Source of the DNA: Artemisia argyi
Lineage: Eukaryota > Streptophyta > Magnoliopsida > Asterales > Asteraceae
Direction of reading: 5' to 3'
DNA: 64,000 nucleotides
Assembly: GCA_030686995.1 (NCBI GenBank)
Contig: CM060696.1
Location: 115,645,949-115,709,948, forward strand
Shown: positions 1-13,603 of the stretch, one piece after another
How the letters are laid out: each line of letters begins with the position of its first letter
Position numbering within the stretch: the stretch's first letter is position 1
Program-made: the position numbers and the translations under genes
The notes under the pieces: generated by a model
What the model saw: the letters and a program-made list of their open reading frames with translations, nothing else
Told to the model about the DNA's origin: nothing
Database searches by the model: none

Positions 1-1098
1 GATTTCTATTTATGTTCAATCTTTCTTAGACTCCATAGTTTTATACCATTCTTGATTTAATGATGTTCTTCCAGTTTACCTGTTTGGAATACCATGTCCC
101 TTTAATGGATTATGCAGTTTTTGGGGGAAAAAATTGTAAACTCTGATATGAAACATATGCTATTAATAGAAAACAATCAATTATGCTCCTGTGTGTTCAC
201 ATCAATTTCATTGCTTTTTAATTTATAATCATTCTTGCACATGGTTTTCTTTAAATGGGGTATTCCAGAACATGATTCGTTAACTTTGAAAGTAAGGTTA
301 TTATTCATAAGAGTTATGAAACCTTAGAACTGTGACCCATTTTAAAATATGACCCGATTGCTAAATATGCCGAGAATCATTCGAGAACATGATTCGCTTG
401 ATGTTGGTCCTGAATCAGGTGCTTCAAACTCACTCAACAATCCCGACAAGATATAATCAGGTGCTTACTTTTCTACGTATCTATTTATTTTAAGCATAAA
501 ATTAGTTTAGAGTGTTTAGAAAAACCACACAGCTTCTGTGTTTCTGTCTTATTTTGGGCAAAATACGCAGGTTTGGTTACTGGTTATTTAACAGCAGCCT
601 ATATGCAGAAAAAAATGAAAAATAAGGAAACCTAAATACTAGATATTTGTGCTTAGAAGAACATAAATTGAATGTTAGCTGAATCCTAGAATGTTTCAGT
701 AGCTTTTTAACTTTTTTCTTTTCACCTAAACCACTACTGCCACAAGACTTGCAACCTGAATCCCAGAATGTTTTTGGTTACTGGTTAATACATCGGAGTC
801 TAATATTTACTCTTTTGACATTTCAGGTTTAAAATGGAAGATACGAGTAAAGGCGTCGGAATTGATATTATGATTGATATATATTTGTATTAATTAAGAG
901 TTTTATGAACTTTTGTAATGTTAAGGATTATTATAATTATGTATTATTTAAGATTTGTAAGAGCTTTTGTATTGTTAAAGATTTTTTTAAGTTTTAGTCA
1001 AGACTTTTATAATATGCATGTTAACAGGTTTTTAACAGGTCTTAACAGGTGCACCTGTTAATTTTCATGTCATGTTCGTGTTTGAGAAAAATGACACG
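1..1098. other. AT-rich flank, no gene recognised
   Basis: No convincing coding region is seen. From about 1020 there are several ACAGGT/ACCTGT motifs in direct and inverted order. Similar motifs resume at 27629 after the big retrotransposon, so 1020-1103 and 27629-27710 are the two halves of an older repeat that served as the insertion target. Confidence 0.5.
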
Positions 1099-1103
1099 AT
1101 TAG

Positions 1104-2550
1104 TGATGAGGCGAAAAGTGTACCGCTTTTAAGGGGTCATTTAAACCCGAATTCATGATTATTTGATCAATTACTGCCCTAAATATTTCCTTTTGTCATT
1201 TTAGGTATTTTGAGGAGAAATCTGGAAAAGAAAGCATTTTTGACATTTTTGGAGCATTAAAGTGATGAAAACGGCAAAGTCTCAAATTCCTTGCTGGGAA
1301 CAGTACCTGACGACGTCAAGACTTAACACATGATGGCGTCAAGAGTGGCAAAAGAGGTGGATGTGGAAAATACATGTGACAGCCCAGAGCATCTTCAAGG
1401 CTATTTGGCCTGATGGCGTCACCAAGGCTGTCATGGTCAAAACACATGTGACGGCCCAGAGTATATTTACACATGAAGGCGTTAAGACTGGATCTAGGCA
1501 ATACGAATTTTATATTGGCGGCGAATTGACGGCGTCAGACCCTACAGCGTGACGCCGTCAGGATGTATTCTATATATATATTTTTTCAATTTTTCATTTT
1601 AAAAGAGTGGAACATTAGGAGGAACTTTACCACAAACCCTAGGTCGAACTTTCATCATATTTTAAGGGTTTCAAACCCTTCTTTCATCCATGTTTGAATA
1701 AAGATAAGACTTCCAATAATCATACGATATGTCTATGTGTTGTGTGATTCTATCTTATGCTTGTCTTTCTTTTAACATGCTAGGCTAGGTTTTTATTGTG
1801 TTTGCTTAGATGTAGTGAAACCTAGATGTTGATTATTGGTTGATTGTTTGCCTATAATTGTTGTGGATGATTGTATTCGATATTAGGCTTAAGAAAACCG
1901 GCATACTTCCATTGGTAACTTGCTTGAACGTCTTAAGAAACATGATCGGAGGTGTACTACGATTTTTGGTTGTATTTAATGCATAAGTGAATTCTAATGA
2001 TCCCATGTTAGGAGCTTTTAGTCGGCTCGACATAGGAGTGAAGTAGGAGCTTATAGAGTTAGGGAATATTGTACACGGCCCTACGACTAGTATTAAGGAA
2101 TATAACCCGTCATCCATGCAATTGTAACAAGCTAATCAACCGGTAAAAGATATCTAAGGAGTAATGAAATCTAAGTAAACACATCTTTTCTCATTATTGT
2201 TTCTACCACATTAGTTTAATTTCGTTTATTTTAATTTTATTTTTATTGCATCAGTAGTTAATTGGGTTAGTTGACTAGCAACTAATTCCACCCATTCCTT
2301 CAAAACCCGAGATTTTGCTTGCTTTCATAAAATATAAAAAAATACAAAAAAAATCATCCCTCACCCCTAGACCTAGTTTAGTATGCTTTCTAATCCTAGC
2401 GACACTATTCCTGAGTTGAACGATCAATCCCCCGGTACTTGTCACTATACTATACTACAACGACCAGGTACACTGCCTGGCGGGGATTGCAAGCTTCTCA
2501 AGATCCCTTGAGAGGTAAAGCCTGTTGCGAGGGCGCAATCCCGCGTATCA
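1104..2550 (+). repeat. 5' LTR of outer element
   Basis: 1447 bp, TG...CA ends, followed directly by the primer-binding site. A TATA-like run lies at 1570-1580, just downstream of degenerate copies of the TGACGSCGTCA palindrome (for example 1308, 1332, 1528, 1552). It pairs with 26176-27623. Over the first 160 bp the pair already differs at about nine positions, so this insertion is older than the elements nested in it. Confidence 0.9.
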
Positions 2551-2556
2551 AGTTTT

Positions 2557-2575
2557 TGGCGCCGCAGCCCGGGGA
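2557..2575 (+). other. Primer-binding site (tRNA-Asp-like)
   Basis: TGGCGCCGCAGCCCGGGGA begins six bases after the LTR. It resembles the tRNA-Asp-complementary site of plant Athila/Tat elements (TGGCGCCG...CCGGGGA). The same site occurs on the minus strand at 9692-9710, 16283-16301, 17724-17742 and 51967-51985, always beside an LTR, which confirms the LTR ends. Confidence 0.8.
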
Positions 2576-2721
2576 AGAGTTATTGTCTAGGTTAGAATTT
2601 CTTTTTATTAGGTCTACTTGCTAGATTCCTTTATAGTAAGATTTTTATTTTTATTTTTAGGTTTTCTTTAGTCTATCTCATTTCTTTGTTCCTTTGTTCG
2701 TAACCATTACCATCTGCCATC

Positions 2722-3383
2722 ATGGCAAATGAAGATCTCTCTAACCTTAGAATCACTAGGAGTTGTAGTTCCGTAAGAAATCTTGTTTTGCCATATGCAG
2801 AACCTGAAAGGGAAATGCATAGGCTAGAGCAATCTCTCCCAACACCCGAACCGTCTGGCATAGCCATCAATTTTGATGAGGCTCTCTCGGAAGAAGATTC
2901 AGATAATTACCTCACACCCTCTAGCCCCCAATCTAACCACGATATGAGCACCCCTGAAACTCCCACCCCTAAGTGCCTTAAGGACTATTCTTCCCCGAAT
3001 CCTCGCGGCTTCTCAAATGCCATTGTTTTCCCAAACGAACGCACCGATGAGGTCTTGCGTGCAAACGATGTTTGGCTTGTCCAAAGTGTATGCAAGTTTC
3101 GCGGACTGCAATCCAATGACCCAATTCAACATATTAGGGATTTCTTGAAGATAGTGGACACCCTCCATACGGACGTGGCCACTAGAAACACGTCCCGATT
3201 ACGATTCTTTCCTTTCACCCTTCATGAAAAAGCGAAGGAGTGGTATGATAAACTTCCCTCCGAGTCTATTTTTACATGGGAGCAACTTATATCCAAGGTT
3301 TATGAGAAGTTCTTCCCAGCAGGGAAAACCTCAGCATTTAGGGATAGGATCCTCCGTTTCCGGAAGGGAAAGGACGAACCCAT
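2722..3383 (+). pseudogene. gag, N-terminal part (interrupted)
   Basis: An open frame from ATG 2722 codes for about 220 residues. The first 110 are Ser/Pro/acid-rich and the rest is a retrotransposon gag (capsid) domain with the usual LRFFPFTLHEKAKEWYDKLP-type core near residues 155-175. Capsid proteins of this type assemble the cytoplasmic virus-like particle. The frame is broken at CCCAT (3379-3383) by the minus-strand insertion. It continues in the same frame at 19138, where a codon split by the break is restored (Glu-Pro-Ile-Tyr). The open frame running on to 3477 only reads into the inserted LTR. Confidence 0.85.
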
Positions 3384-4805
3384 TGATGCGTGGGAATTGC
3401 ACCAGGCTTTACCTCTCGAGGGATCTCGAGAAGCTTACAACCCCAACCAGGCAGTGTACCTAATCGTTGTAGTTTAGTATAGTGACAAGTACCGGGGGAT
3501 TGATCGTTCAACTCAGGAATAGTGTCGCTAGGATTAGAAAACCTAAGGACTAGGTCTAGAGGTGAGGGATGATTCTTTTTGTATTTTTATATTTTTATGA
3601 AAGCAAGTAAAATCTCAGTTTTCGAAAGAGTGGGCGGAATTAGTTGCTAGTCAAACTAACCCAATAACTAAAGATGCAATCAAAATAAAATGACAAAAAT
3701 GAAAATAAACTAATTAAACTAGTATGGTGTGAACAATAGATGGGAGAATTGTGTTTACTTAGATTTCACTACTCCCTAGATATCTTTTACAGGTTAATTA
3801 CTTGTTACAGTTGCGTGGATGACGGATTATATTCCTTAATACTAATCATGGGGTGGCGTACTTACTTCCCCAATTCTATAAGCTCCTACTTCACTCCTAT
3901 GTCGAGCCTGCAAGAAGCTCCTAACATGGGATCACTAGAATTCGCTCATGCATTAAATACAACCATAAAAACCTAGTACACATCGGTTCATGTTTCTTAA
4001 GACGTTCAAGCAAGTTACACAATGGAGATCTGCCAGTTTTCCTAATCCTAACATTGAAATCATTGATCCATTACAACCATAAACAAGCAATCAACCAATA
4101 ATCAACATCTAGGTTTCATTACATCTAAGCAAACACACAAGAGATCTAGCCTAGCATGTTAAAATTAAGACAAGCGTAATATATATTCAAACAACACATA
4201 GACATATTGAATGAATTGAAAGGATACTTATCTCAATTGAACATGAAGGGTTTCAAGGGGTGAAAACCCTTGAAAATACTGTAAAAGTCATCTTAGGGTT
4301 TATTAGGTTCGACCCTAAAATTCTCCTCCAAAGTTACACCCTTAGAATGAAAATTACAAAAACTATATATAGATTTACTAAGGTGACGGCGTCAAGAAGA
4401 AAGTTTTGACGCCGTCAACCCGCCGCCAAAAATATTCTCGGATTGCCTAGATCCAAATCTGACACCGTCATGTGTAATCTTGCTCTGGGCCGTCACCACT
4501 TTTACTCTTGATGCCCTTGTTCTGACGCCGTCACGTTTTCTCTGGGCCGTCACCAAAAATGCTCTTGACGCCGTCAGGAAATTGCTCTTGACGCCGTCAG
4601 GTACTGTTCCCAGCAAGGAAAATTAAGACTTTGCCGTTCTCTTCACTGTTATGCTCTAAAAACGTCCAAAATGCTTCCTTTTCCAGAATTCACTCCTAAA
4701 GTGCCTAAAATCACAAAAGGAATGATTTAGGGCAATATTTGATCAAATAAATTCCAATTCCGGCTTAAATGACCCCCTAAAAATGGATCATTTTTCGCCT
4801 CATCA
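3384..4805 (-). repeat. LTR-a (3' LTR of composite insertion)
   Basis: 1422 bp, TGATGCG...CCTCATCA on the + strand. A TATA-like box lies at about 4364-4373, and TGACGCCGTCA-type palindromes (partly decayed) at 4383-4605. It is closest to LTR-d: both share the ATTCCAATTCCGG variant near the right end, where LTR-b and LTR-c differ. Confidence 0.85.
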
Positions 4806-7339
4806 TATATCCTTACACTTGAGATTTGCTTGTCCTCAAGCCGATGCGCTTTTATTCTAATCAAAATACAAGTTAGGAGTCATTTAACACTAATATAAAA
4901 GTAATTACTACAAATAATCGTTCCACTAAAGACCAAAGATAAGCACGGAGGTCATATACTAGCACCTCACAAATAGTGTTTAGATACTCACATCTCTCGG
5001 GTGTAATAAAGTATATATCATAATATGGAAATGGAAAACATCTCTCACTACCTGTCATAACAAAATAGATTACCATAGGCTTGTGAAAGGATCAAACCTC
5101 CACCACATGGCGTAAGCACCTAGGATAAACTATCAAAGAGGTCTTTTAAAGGGTTATAACGTTAGGTATAGGGATATGGAATACACGGTTTTGTTGGATA
5201 TAGGCAATCTTTATTGGTGGCGAGTTAATAATCTTGGTTAATTATATGTACAATATGGCGTTGCTAAGCCAAGACTAGACTCGACTTAAGCTAATAAATC
5301 AAGAATAATGAAAACATAAAATAAACATAAAATGAAACGGGATGGTAGTCCGTACGTTTTTTCTCTTTTCTTTTTCTATTTTTTCGATTTTTTTCTTCTT
5401 TTTTTTTTTATTTTTTTATTTTTTTTGCATACACTCTTACCCTACCATCCAAAATAATACATCATAGGGAATGAACATTACCCTTACACTTGAATTTTTA
5501 CATACTTTACGATAAACTAATCTAATGACTCGAATTAAGATAATCAAAATATTTGGAGTACTTTTAAGATCAACGTACATATGGGGGGTAATAATATGAT
5601 GTTCTTCCCCATTACTCCATAAAATAAGTACTTTACCCATGAGTCCCAATCGTCCCAAAACAATATGTACAAGGATATGACTCGACTTAGCAACCATGTA
5701 ATCAATTAGATAATTAACTAAGGGTTTAAACAAATAACAATAATGCACTAAAGATGAGTGCATACACGGAAGGCTAAGGTGATTTGATTGTACATTTAAG
5801 TGGGGTGTAACAAATTCTTCCTTTAAGTAAGATGCTTAAAGTTAGAAATGAAAAGATAGGCTCGGAGGGGTGTACTAGGGGTTTCGTGTACTAAAAATGA
5901 GTACAACGCTAAGGGTGTGGGATAAATTAATTGACTTAACTAGCCAAGTAATATGACTTAAATGGTCAAGTAATTATGATACGGGTTTAACACAAGGGTG
6001 ATCCTAATGCCTCTTATCATGTAGTAAATCCTACTACACGAATGTAGTCTCACTAGCGGTCTCGGGATGCATCACTAACGCAAGTTCTAGAATCTAAATG
6101 CTACCGGTGCACTCATAAGCACTAATAGTAAATGCTTTTCCTATAAAATCTAAAGGCGAACCTCACATATTTGGGTGGAAAATTTTTCTGAATGGTACGG
6201 TTTTGTGCTAGTCATACGATCTCCTATCCATGAGACGCTTGCTAAGGCTAAAGTTTCACTCCTAAATGTTGTAAAAAAATTTAAATTTGGCGCTAAAATT
6301 ACACTAACAAGTATTTCTCATAGTTTTATTACACATCTACCATCAAACAAACAAACTCAAGCGAAAGTGTATACTATAAGGTATCATCATTTACCCTCCC
6401 CTTACACTTAGGATGAACATTGTCCCCAATGTTCAATTAAAGAATGTAAAAGTAAAACAGGTAAAAGAATGAAATCAAATACTCCCCTGATTCGCTCGGT
6501 ATGGATAGTATGGTAACAAGGTTAAATCTTCCTCCAAGAAAATGAACAATCAAAGCTTCCCTTCTAGAAATATAAATCATCTTCTTGTCATACATAACCT
6601 GTTAAACCTGAGAAAACAAACAAGACAACCTCGAGTAAAATCGGCTACAATCTATATATGATAACAAATCTTAGAAAGCATAGTAAGATATAATGCTTGT
6701 GGAATGATGTTTGCAGATTTCCTGGAGTTTATAAAACTAAAGAATTAACAAAAACTTTAAAACTCCGTTAGAAAAACAAAACTAGCAAAATTTCCAAATT
6801 TTTTACACGTGACGCCGTCAGGAATTTCTTCCTGACGCCGTCAGAAGTGACCTGCAGAAATCTTTACGTTAAGTTTCCGGAAAATTTCTGGAAAAACTTA
6901 TGTCCTACTTCCTGGAAAATCCTGCAAAAGATCATTATGACTCGATACAAGCATTTGACTCTAACAAATACGAATATACATGTTCATTTAATATTGTGTA
7001 GAATCATGATCAATTTTGTTTCTTAAAAACATATTTGGGGTTTCCCCTTACACTTATCTTTTGCGAAACACCTTTGGATGAAGTTAAGACAAAGCCAAAC
7101 GACAAAATAAAGTATTTTCACCATTTTAGTTTTGAAACATGATCTACCAACAATAAAAATAAAGCATGCATACGGAAACAAATAACAATCAAACAAAATA
7201 AAAATCACACAAAGCATGGGTTGCCTCCCAAGAAGCGTTTTTCTTTATTTACGAGTCTTGTAGCTAGACTCAAGGTCATGGGTTACTACGTGACCTCATA
7301 GTTGGTTTCACTCTCTAGGTCATCTCCTATATTAGTTTT
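4806..7339 (-). other. Internal 1, long 3' non-coding region
   Basis: No plausible gene. On the minus strand it holds four polypurine-like AAGTGTAAGG motifs, near 7043-7055, 6399-6410, 5481-5492 and 4810-4821; the last abuts LTR-a and is the likely polypurine tract. A pair of TGACGCCGTCA palindromes sits at 6810-6820 and 6833-6843. A T-rich tract lies at 5360-5426. Short open frames here are not conserved as proteins. Confidence 0.65.
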
Positions 7340-9544
7340 TTATTCCGGACCTAGTTGCAAGCATTCTTTGTAGAAACCAAGCATCCTATTCATCACATAC
7401 TCTACTCCTCTACGTCTATCCTCATCATTCCTATAGTAAGCCGCTTGTTTGTGTTCCTTTTCTATGTTCGATAGGAGGCGGTATTGCTCAATCTTATAGG
7501 GCATTTGGTAGGCAATCTCATCATTCTCTTCCTTGAATCTAACTATTCCTAGAGTCGGATCATAACTCATCTTAGTGGCCTCAACGAACGGTTTTCCGAA
7601 CACTACTTGACTTAGGCAAGCATCTATCACCGGACGAGTATCCTCTACTATCATAAAATCGGTCTTATAAGTGAAATTTCCGACAATCACATGCAATCCT
7701 TTTACTCTACCTACAAAATTACTTATCAAATTCTTACTGGGCATCATCCTATAACCAAGTTGTTTCTTCATTACCCAATTATAATAAGTCCTAGTCATGA
7801 TGTTTATAGGAGACCTAGGATCGATATAAGCTTTCCATACATGCATATGCCCAATGTTGCATGGTATGTTGATGTTAGAGGGGTCTCCCATTTTGATAAG
7901 GGGTGAACCAAGGATATATGGTGTCTCGGGATCATCGAATAAATCATTGTGATATTCCCATTCTTCCTTGGTGGGCAACTTATCAAAGTATTCTTCTACG
8001 TTTTCTACTTCCTCTAACTTTTCTCCCTTATTAACCTCAACTTCCTTAATTTTATCCCTAGGCTCGGTTTCTATTCCAACTTCATCCTTGTCACTTTCTT
8101 CTATCTCCTTATCAATTGGTTTAACGATGACATCATTGACAAAGTGGACGTGTTTGGATGACGAGGGGTCCTTAGTTTGGATTCCACTATTTGCGTCCCT
8201 AGTGTCCTTTCTAGGTGTAGTTAACGCTTGGTTGTTGAGGGCTTTCAACAAGTTGTCAATCTTATTGGTCATCTCCGTTTGTTGTTGGTTGAATTCGGTT
8301 TCAAACTTAACTATGTAAGCTTCTTGAGATGCCATAAACTTGGACATCAATCCTTCAAGATTGTTGGTAATACCATAGTTGTTAGAAGTATTGTTGTTGA
8401 AAGTACGGTTGGAGGGTGGACCGTTTGGTTGGTAACGATTAGGCGGATTGGAAGAATTGTTTTGGTTTTGTTTCCACCTAAGGTTTGGGTGATTTTTCCA
8501 AGAAGGGTTGTAGGAATCACCGTAAGGGTTTGGCTCGGGTTTGAAAGTGTACCACTTATCTCCCGCTTCGTCGGTACGCGAGGATGCTTTGTCCTCAAAA
8601 GCTGTTCCGGGGAGTTCCACGCAATCACGAGTGTCGTGGGGACCACTACATAATTCGCATGAAGAAGTGATTTTATTCACTTGGCTTGAAGGCTTAGGAG
8701 CTTCATAAGATTTCATGAGAAACTTGACTTGGTCCTCAAGTTCCATGATCCTACGGTCGGGAGTGCTAAAATTATTCGAAGGCAAAGATATTGCCTTGAC
8801 CGTTTTGTTCAAATCACGGGGATTGTTCCAACTTTCGTTTTCATAGAGAGCAAGATCTTCTATGAGTTCCCATGATTCTTCCACACTTAGATCACGTAGC
8901 TTGCCACCGGCCGATTAGTCAATGGTTCGCCTTGTGGAGAGATCGATATGGTCATAGAAGATTTGGACTTGGAGCCAAAGATCTATGCCATGATAAGGGA
9001 CTTTTTGGAGTAAGTCCTTGGAACGAGTCCATGCTTCATATAGAGTTTCACCTTGACGTTGTTGGAATATCAAGATATCATTTCTAAGCTTGGTAGTTCT
9101 CCCCGGTGGGAAAAATTGAGCAAGGAAACGAGTGGTGAGATCATCCCATGAGGTGATGGATCCCGCAGGTAAACGTTCAAGCCATTGACTAGCTTGATCA
9201 CGTAGAGAGAATTGGTATAGGCGTAATCGGGTCGACTCTCTAGTTGTAACATCAAGGTCTATACAATCTACGATTTTAAGGAAGTCCTTGAGATGTTGAT
9301 TTGGATCATCGGAACGAAGTCTATGGAATGCACATCCGTTTTGCACCAACCGGATGGTGTCGGATCGCAAGGGAGACACATTGGCTCCTTGGGTGAGCTC
9401 AATAGTGTTTCGATAGCCTTGGTGGCTAGGTCGGGAATACTCTCCTAGGGTTCGGGGCCTAAGAGGTTGGTTAGCTAGTGGTGGGTTTTGTGGGTGGTCT
9501 TATTGTGGTGGGTTGATGGGTTCAAAGATGTTACCACCTTCCAT
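7340..9544 (-). pseudogene. gag plus degenerate protease-like ORF (non-autonomous element, internal 1)
   Basis: Reading from ATG 9544, the protein has a capsid domain, then a C-x2-C-x3-H-x4-C zinc knuckle (CELCSGPHDTRDC), an Asn/Pro-rich linker, an acidic stretch, and a C-terminal domain of about 190 residues placed like a retropepsin. That domain has Asp-Pro-Arg-Ser where Asp-Leu-Gly-Ser is expected, so protease activity is doubtful. In-frame TAA codons at 9500-9502 and 8915-8917 break the frame. Comparison with the ORF at 13604-16135 shows CAA to TAA for the second. The 3' part (7340-8884) stays open for over 500 codons. From memory the family is common in Anthemideae, sometimes labelled MAK10-like; I see no support for that cellular role. 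Confidence 0.8.
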
Positions 9545-9716
9545 GATGTCGGATGGTAAAGAGTTACGAACAAAGGCACGAAGAAATAAGATAGACTAAA
9601 GAAGACCTAAAAATAAAAATAAAAATCTTACTAGAAAGGAATCTAGCAAGTAGACCTAATAAAAAGAAATCCTAACCTAGACAATAACTATTCCCCGGGC
9701 TGCAGCGCCAAAAACT

Positions 9717-11112
9717 TGATGCGTGGGAATCGCACCTTGCTTTACCTCTCGAGGGATCTCGAGAAGCTTACAACCCCCACCAGGCAGTGTACCTGATCGT
9801 TGTAGTATAGTATAGTGACAAGTACCGGGGGATTGATCGTTCAGCTTAGGAATAGTGTCGCTAGGATTAGAAAACCTAATTAATAGTTCTAGAGGTGAGA
9901 GATGATTATTTTTGTATTTTTATATTTTTATGAAAGCAAGTAAAATCTCGGGTTTTAGAAGAGTGGGCGGAATTAGTTGCTATTCAACTAACCCAAAGCT
10001 ATTAAAATAATTAAAATGAAATTAAACTAAATTAAACTAAGGTTGTGAGCAGTAATTGGAGAAATTGTGTTTACTTAGACTTCATTACTCCCTAGATATC
10101 TTTTACATGTTAATTACTTGTTATACTTGTATGAATGACGGATTGTATTCCTTAATACCATTCGTGGGGTGGCATACATAACTCCCCAACTCTATGAGCT
10201 CTTATCTCCTCCTACACTATGACCCAGCACAACTATAGGGATTGTAAACAGTGGCTCATGCATTAAATACAACCAATAAAGACCTAGTACGCCTCGGTTC
10301 ATGTTTCTTAAGACGTTCAAGCATGTTACCATTTGGAGATCTGCCAGTTTTCTTAAGCCTAACATATAAATCATTCATTCAAAACAAGAATAGACAAGTA
10401 ATCAACACATAATCAACATCTAGGTTTCATTAGATCTAAGCAAACACAAGAGAGATCTAGCCTAGCATAGTAGAATTAAGATAAGAACAAGAGATAAACA
10501 ACCAACACATAGACATATTGATTGAATTGAAAGTACACTTATCTCAATTACAATGCAAGGTCTCAAGGGTTTGGAACCCTTGAAAAACCTATAAAAGAGG
10601 CACCAAAATCGTCTTTAGGGTTTCACCAAAACTTCTCTCCTTTAATAAAAAAAAAACTAGAAAACTATATATAGGAAAAACAGTCTGACGGCGTCAAGAG
10701 TTAATTCTGACGCCGTCACCTCGCCGCCATATACTTCCTCGGACGGCCTAGATCCACTTATGACGGCCTATGTGACGCCGTCACCACCCACGGTATAATA
10801 TTTTTGCCACTTTAACGCCGTCACCAGTCCATCTGACGCCGTCACCAGCTACGATGTTTAATTCTCCATGTCTGACGCCGTCAAGAAGGTAGTCTTGACG
10901 CCGTCACCTTGTATCTTCAGCATGGATTTTTTGTACTTTGCCGTTTTCTTCACTTTTATGCTCCAAAAACGTCCAAAACAGCTTCTTTTCCAGAATTCAC
11001 TCTCCAAACACCTAAAATCACAAAAGGAACGATTTAGGGCAATATTTGATCAAATAAAGTCGGATTCGGGTTTAAATGACCCCCTAAAAATGGATCATTT
11101 TTCGCCTTATCA
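9717..11112 (-). repeat. LTR-b
   Basis: 1396 bp, directly after a primer-binding site (9692-9710), so it acts as 5' LTR of internal 1 while also forming the 3' LTR of internal 2. It is nearly identical to LTR-c, with about eleven differences by eye. TATA-like CTATATATAGG is at 10665-10675, with seven palindromes at 10686, 10708, 10773, 10813, 10834, 10873 and 10896 (one decayed to TAACG). Confidence 0.88.
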
Positions 11113-13603
11113 TATAACCTTACACTTGAGATTTGCTTGTCCTCAAGCAAATGAGCTTTTATTCTACTCAAAAGACAAGTTAGGGGTCATTTAACACTAA
11201 TATAAAAGTAATTACAACAAATAATCGTTCCACTAAAGACCAATAGACAAGCACGGAGGTCATACACAAGCACCTCGCAAATAGTGTTTAGATACTCACA
11301 TCTCTCGGGTGTAATAAAGTAATATAACATTATGGAAATGGAAGATATCTCTCACTACCTGTCATAGCAAAATAGATTACCATAGGCTTGGGAAAGGATC
11401 AAACCTCCACCACATGGCGTAAGCACCTAGGATAAACTATCAAAAAGGTCTTTTAAAGGGTTATAACGTTAGGTGTAGGGATATGAATTACACGGTTTTG
11501 TTGGATAAAGGAAGTTTTACTGGTGGCGAGTTAACAATCTTAGTTAATTACATGTATAAGATGGCGTTGCTAAGCCAAGACTAGACTCGACTTAAGCTAA
11601 TAAATGAAAAATAACAAAAACATAAAATGAACATAGAATGAAAACGGGATGGTAGTCCGTATGTTTTTTTTTTTGCCTTTTTTTTTTCTTTTCTATTTTT
11701 TTTTTCTTTTTTTTTTCTTAATTTTTCGATTTTTTTTTTTTTTTTTTTTTTTTCATACACTCTTACCCTACCATCCAAAATAATACATCATAGGGGTATA
11801 AACGTTCCCCTTACACTTGAATCTTTACATACTTTACATTTAACTAATCTAATGACTCGAATTAAGAAAATCAAAACACTTGGAGCACTTTTAAGATTAA
11901 CGCACGTATGGGGGTAATAAGTGATGTTCTTCCCCATTACTCCATAAAATAAGTACTTACCCATGAGTCCCAATCGTCCCAAAACAATATGTACAAGGAT
12001 ATGACTCGACTTAGCAACCATGTAATCAATTAGAAAGTTAACTTAGGGTTTAACAAATAACAATAATGCACTAAAAATGAGCGCATACACGGAAGGCTAA
12101 GGCGATTTGGGTGTACATTTAAGTGGGGTGTAACAAATTCTTCCTTTAAGTAAAATGCTTAAAGTTAGAAACGAAAAGATAGGCTCGGAGGGGTGTACTA
12201 GGGGTATCGTGTACTAAAAATGAGTACAACGCTAAGGGTGTGGGAAAAATTAGTTGACTTAACTAGCCAAGTAATATGACTTAAATGGTCAAGTAATTAT
12301 AATATGGGTTTAACACAAGGGTGATCCTAATGCCTCTTATCATGTAGTAAATGCTACCACACGAATGTAGTCTCACTAGCGGTCTCGGGATGCATCACTA
12401 ACGCAAGTTCTAGAATCTAAATGCTACTGGTACACTCATAAGCACTAATAATGAATGCTTTTCCTATCAAATCTAAAGGCGAACCTCACATTTTTGGGTG
12501 GAAAATTTTTCTGAATATACGGTTATGTGCTAGTCATACAACCTCCTATCCATGAGACGCTTGCTATGGCTAAAGTTTCACTTCTAAATGTTGTAAAAAA
12601 TTTTAAATTTGGCGCTAAAATTACACTAACAAGTATTTCTTGTAGTTTTATTACTCATCTACTATCAAACAAAACAAACTCAAGCGAAAGTGCATATGTA
12701 AGGTATCATCTTTTTACCCTCCCCTTACACTTAAGATGAACATTGTCCCCAATGTTCAAGTAAAGAATGTAAAAGTTAAAAAGTAAAGAGAATGAAATCA
12801 AATACTCCCCTGATTCGCTCGGTATGGATTTTAGTTGGCCAGGTTAAATCTTCCTCCAAGAAAACGAACAATCAAAGCTTCCCTTCCAGAATATAAATCA
12901 TCTTCTTGTCACAAATAACCTGTAAATCCTGACAAATGTAGACAAGGCAACCTCGCGTAAAATTGGCGGCATCCTATATAAGTTACTAACTCCTAGAAAA
13001 CAAAGTAAGATATAATGCTTGTGGAATGAAGTTTGCAGATTTCCTGGAGATTATAAAACTTAATAATTCACAAAAACCATAAGACTCCGTTAGAAAAACA
13101 AAACCGGTAAAATTTCCAGATTTTAACTCCTGACGCCGTCAAGAGCAAACCCTGACGCCGTCAGAATGAACCTGCAGAAATTCTTATGTTAAGTTTCCGG
13201 AAAATTTCTGGAAAAACTTTGTCCTACTTCCTGGAAAATCCTGCAAAACTTCATTATGACTCAATACAAGCATTTGACTCTAACAAATACGAATATACAT
13301 GTTCATTTAAATATTGTGGAGAATCATGATCGGTTTGTTTCTTAAAAACATATTTGGGGTTTCCCCTTACACTTATCTTTTGCAAAAATACCTTTAGGTT
13401 GAAGTTAAGACTAGGCTAAACAACATAATAAAGTATTTCACATTTTAATTGAGAAACATGATCAACCAACAATAAAAACAAAGCATGCATACGGAAGCAA
13501 ATAACAATCAAACAAATAAAAATCACACAAAACATGGGTTGCCTCCCAAGAAGCGCTTTTCTTTATTTACGAGTCTTGTAGCTAGACTCAAGGTCGTGGG
13601 TTA
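11113..13603 (-). other. Internal 2, long 3' non-coding region
   Basis: No gene seen. The layout matches 4806-7339: polypurine-like CCCCTTACACTT motifs near 11809-11820, 12721-12732 and 13363-13375, CCTTACACTT next to LTR-b, a long T-run at about 11665-11753, and palindromes at 13131-13141 and 13153-13163 (spacing 22). Confidence 0.6.

Noticed and set aside
385..455. Possible short terminal exon (EHDSLDVGPES... ending TAA)
   Set aside because: Only about 23 codons with no supporting upstream exon in the window; could be chance.
3379..3395. Junction of gag with the reverse LTR as microhomology-mediated recombination (TGATGCGTGG resembles gag codons)
   Set aside because: Gag resumes at 19138 after a second CCCAT, so this is an ordinary insertion with a 5-bp duplication.
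7340..9544. Annotation as a MAK10-like cellular protein
   Set aside because: Context (LTRs, primer site, capsid and zinc-knuckle motifs) shows a retrotransposon gag; the label is probably propagated in databases.
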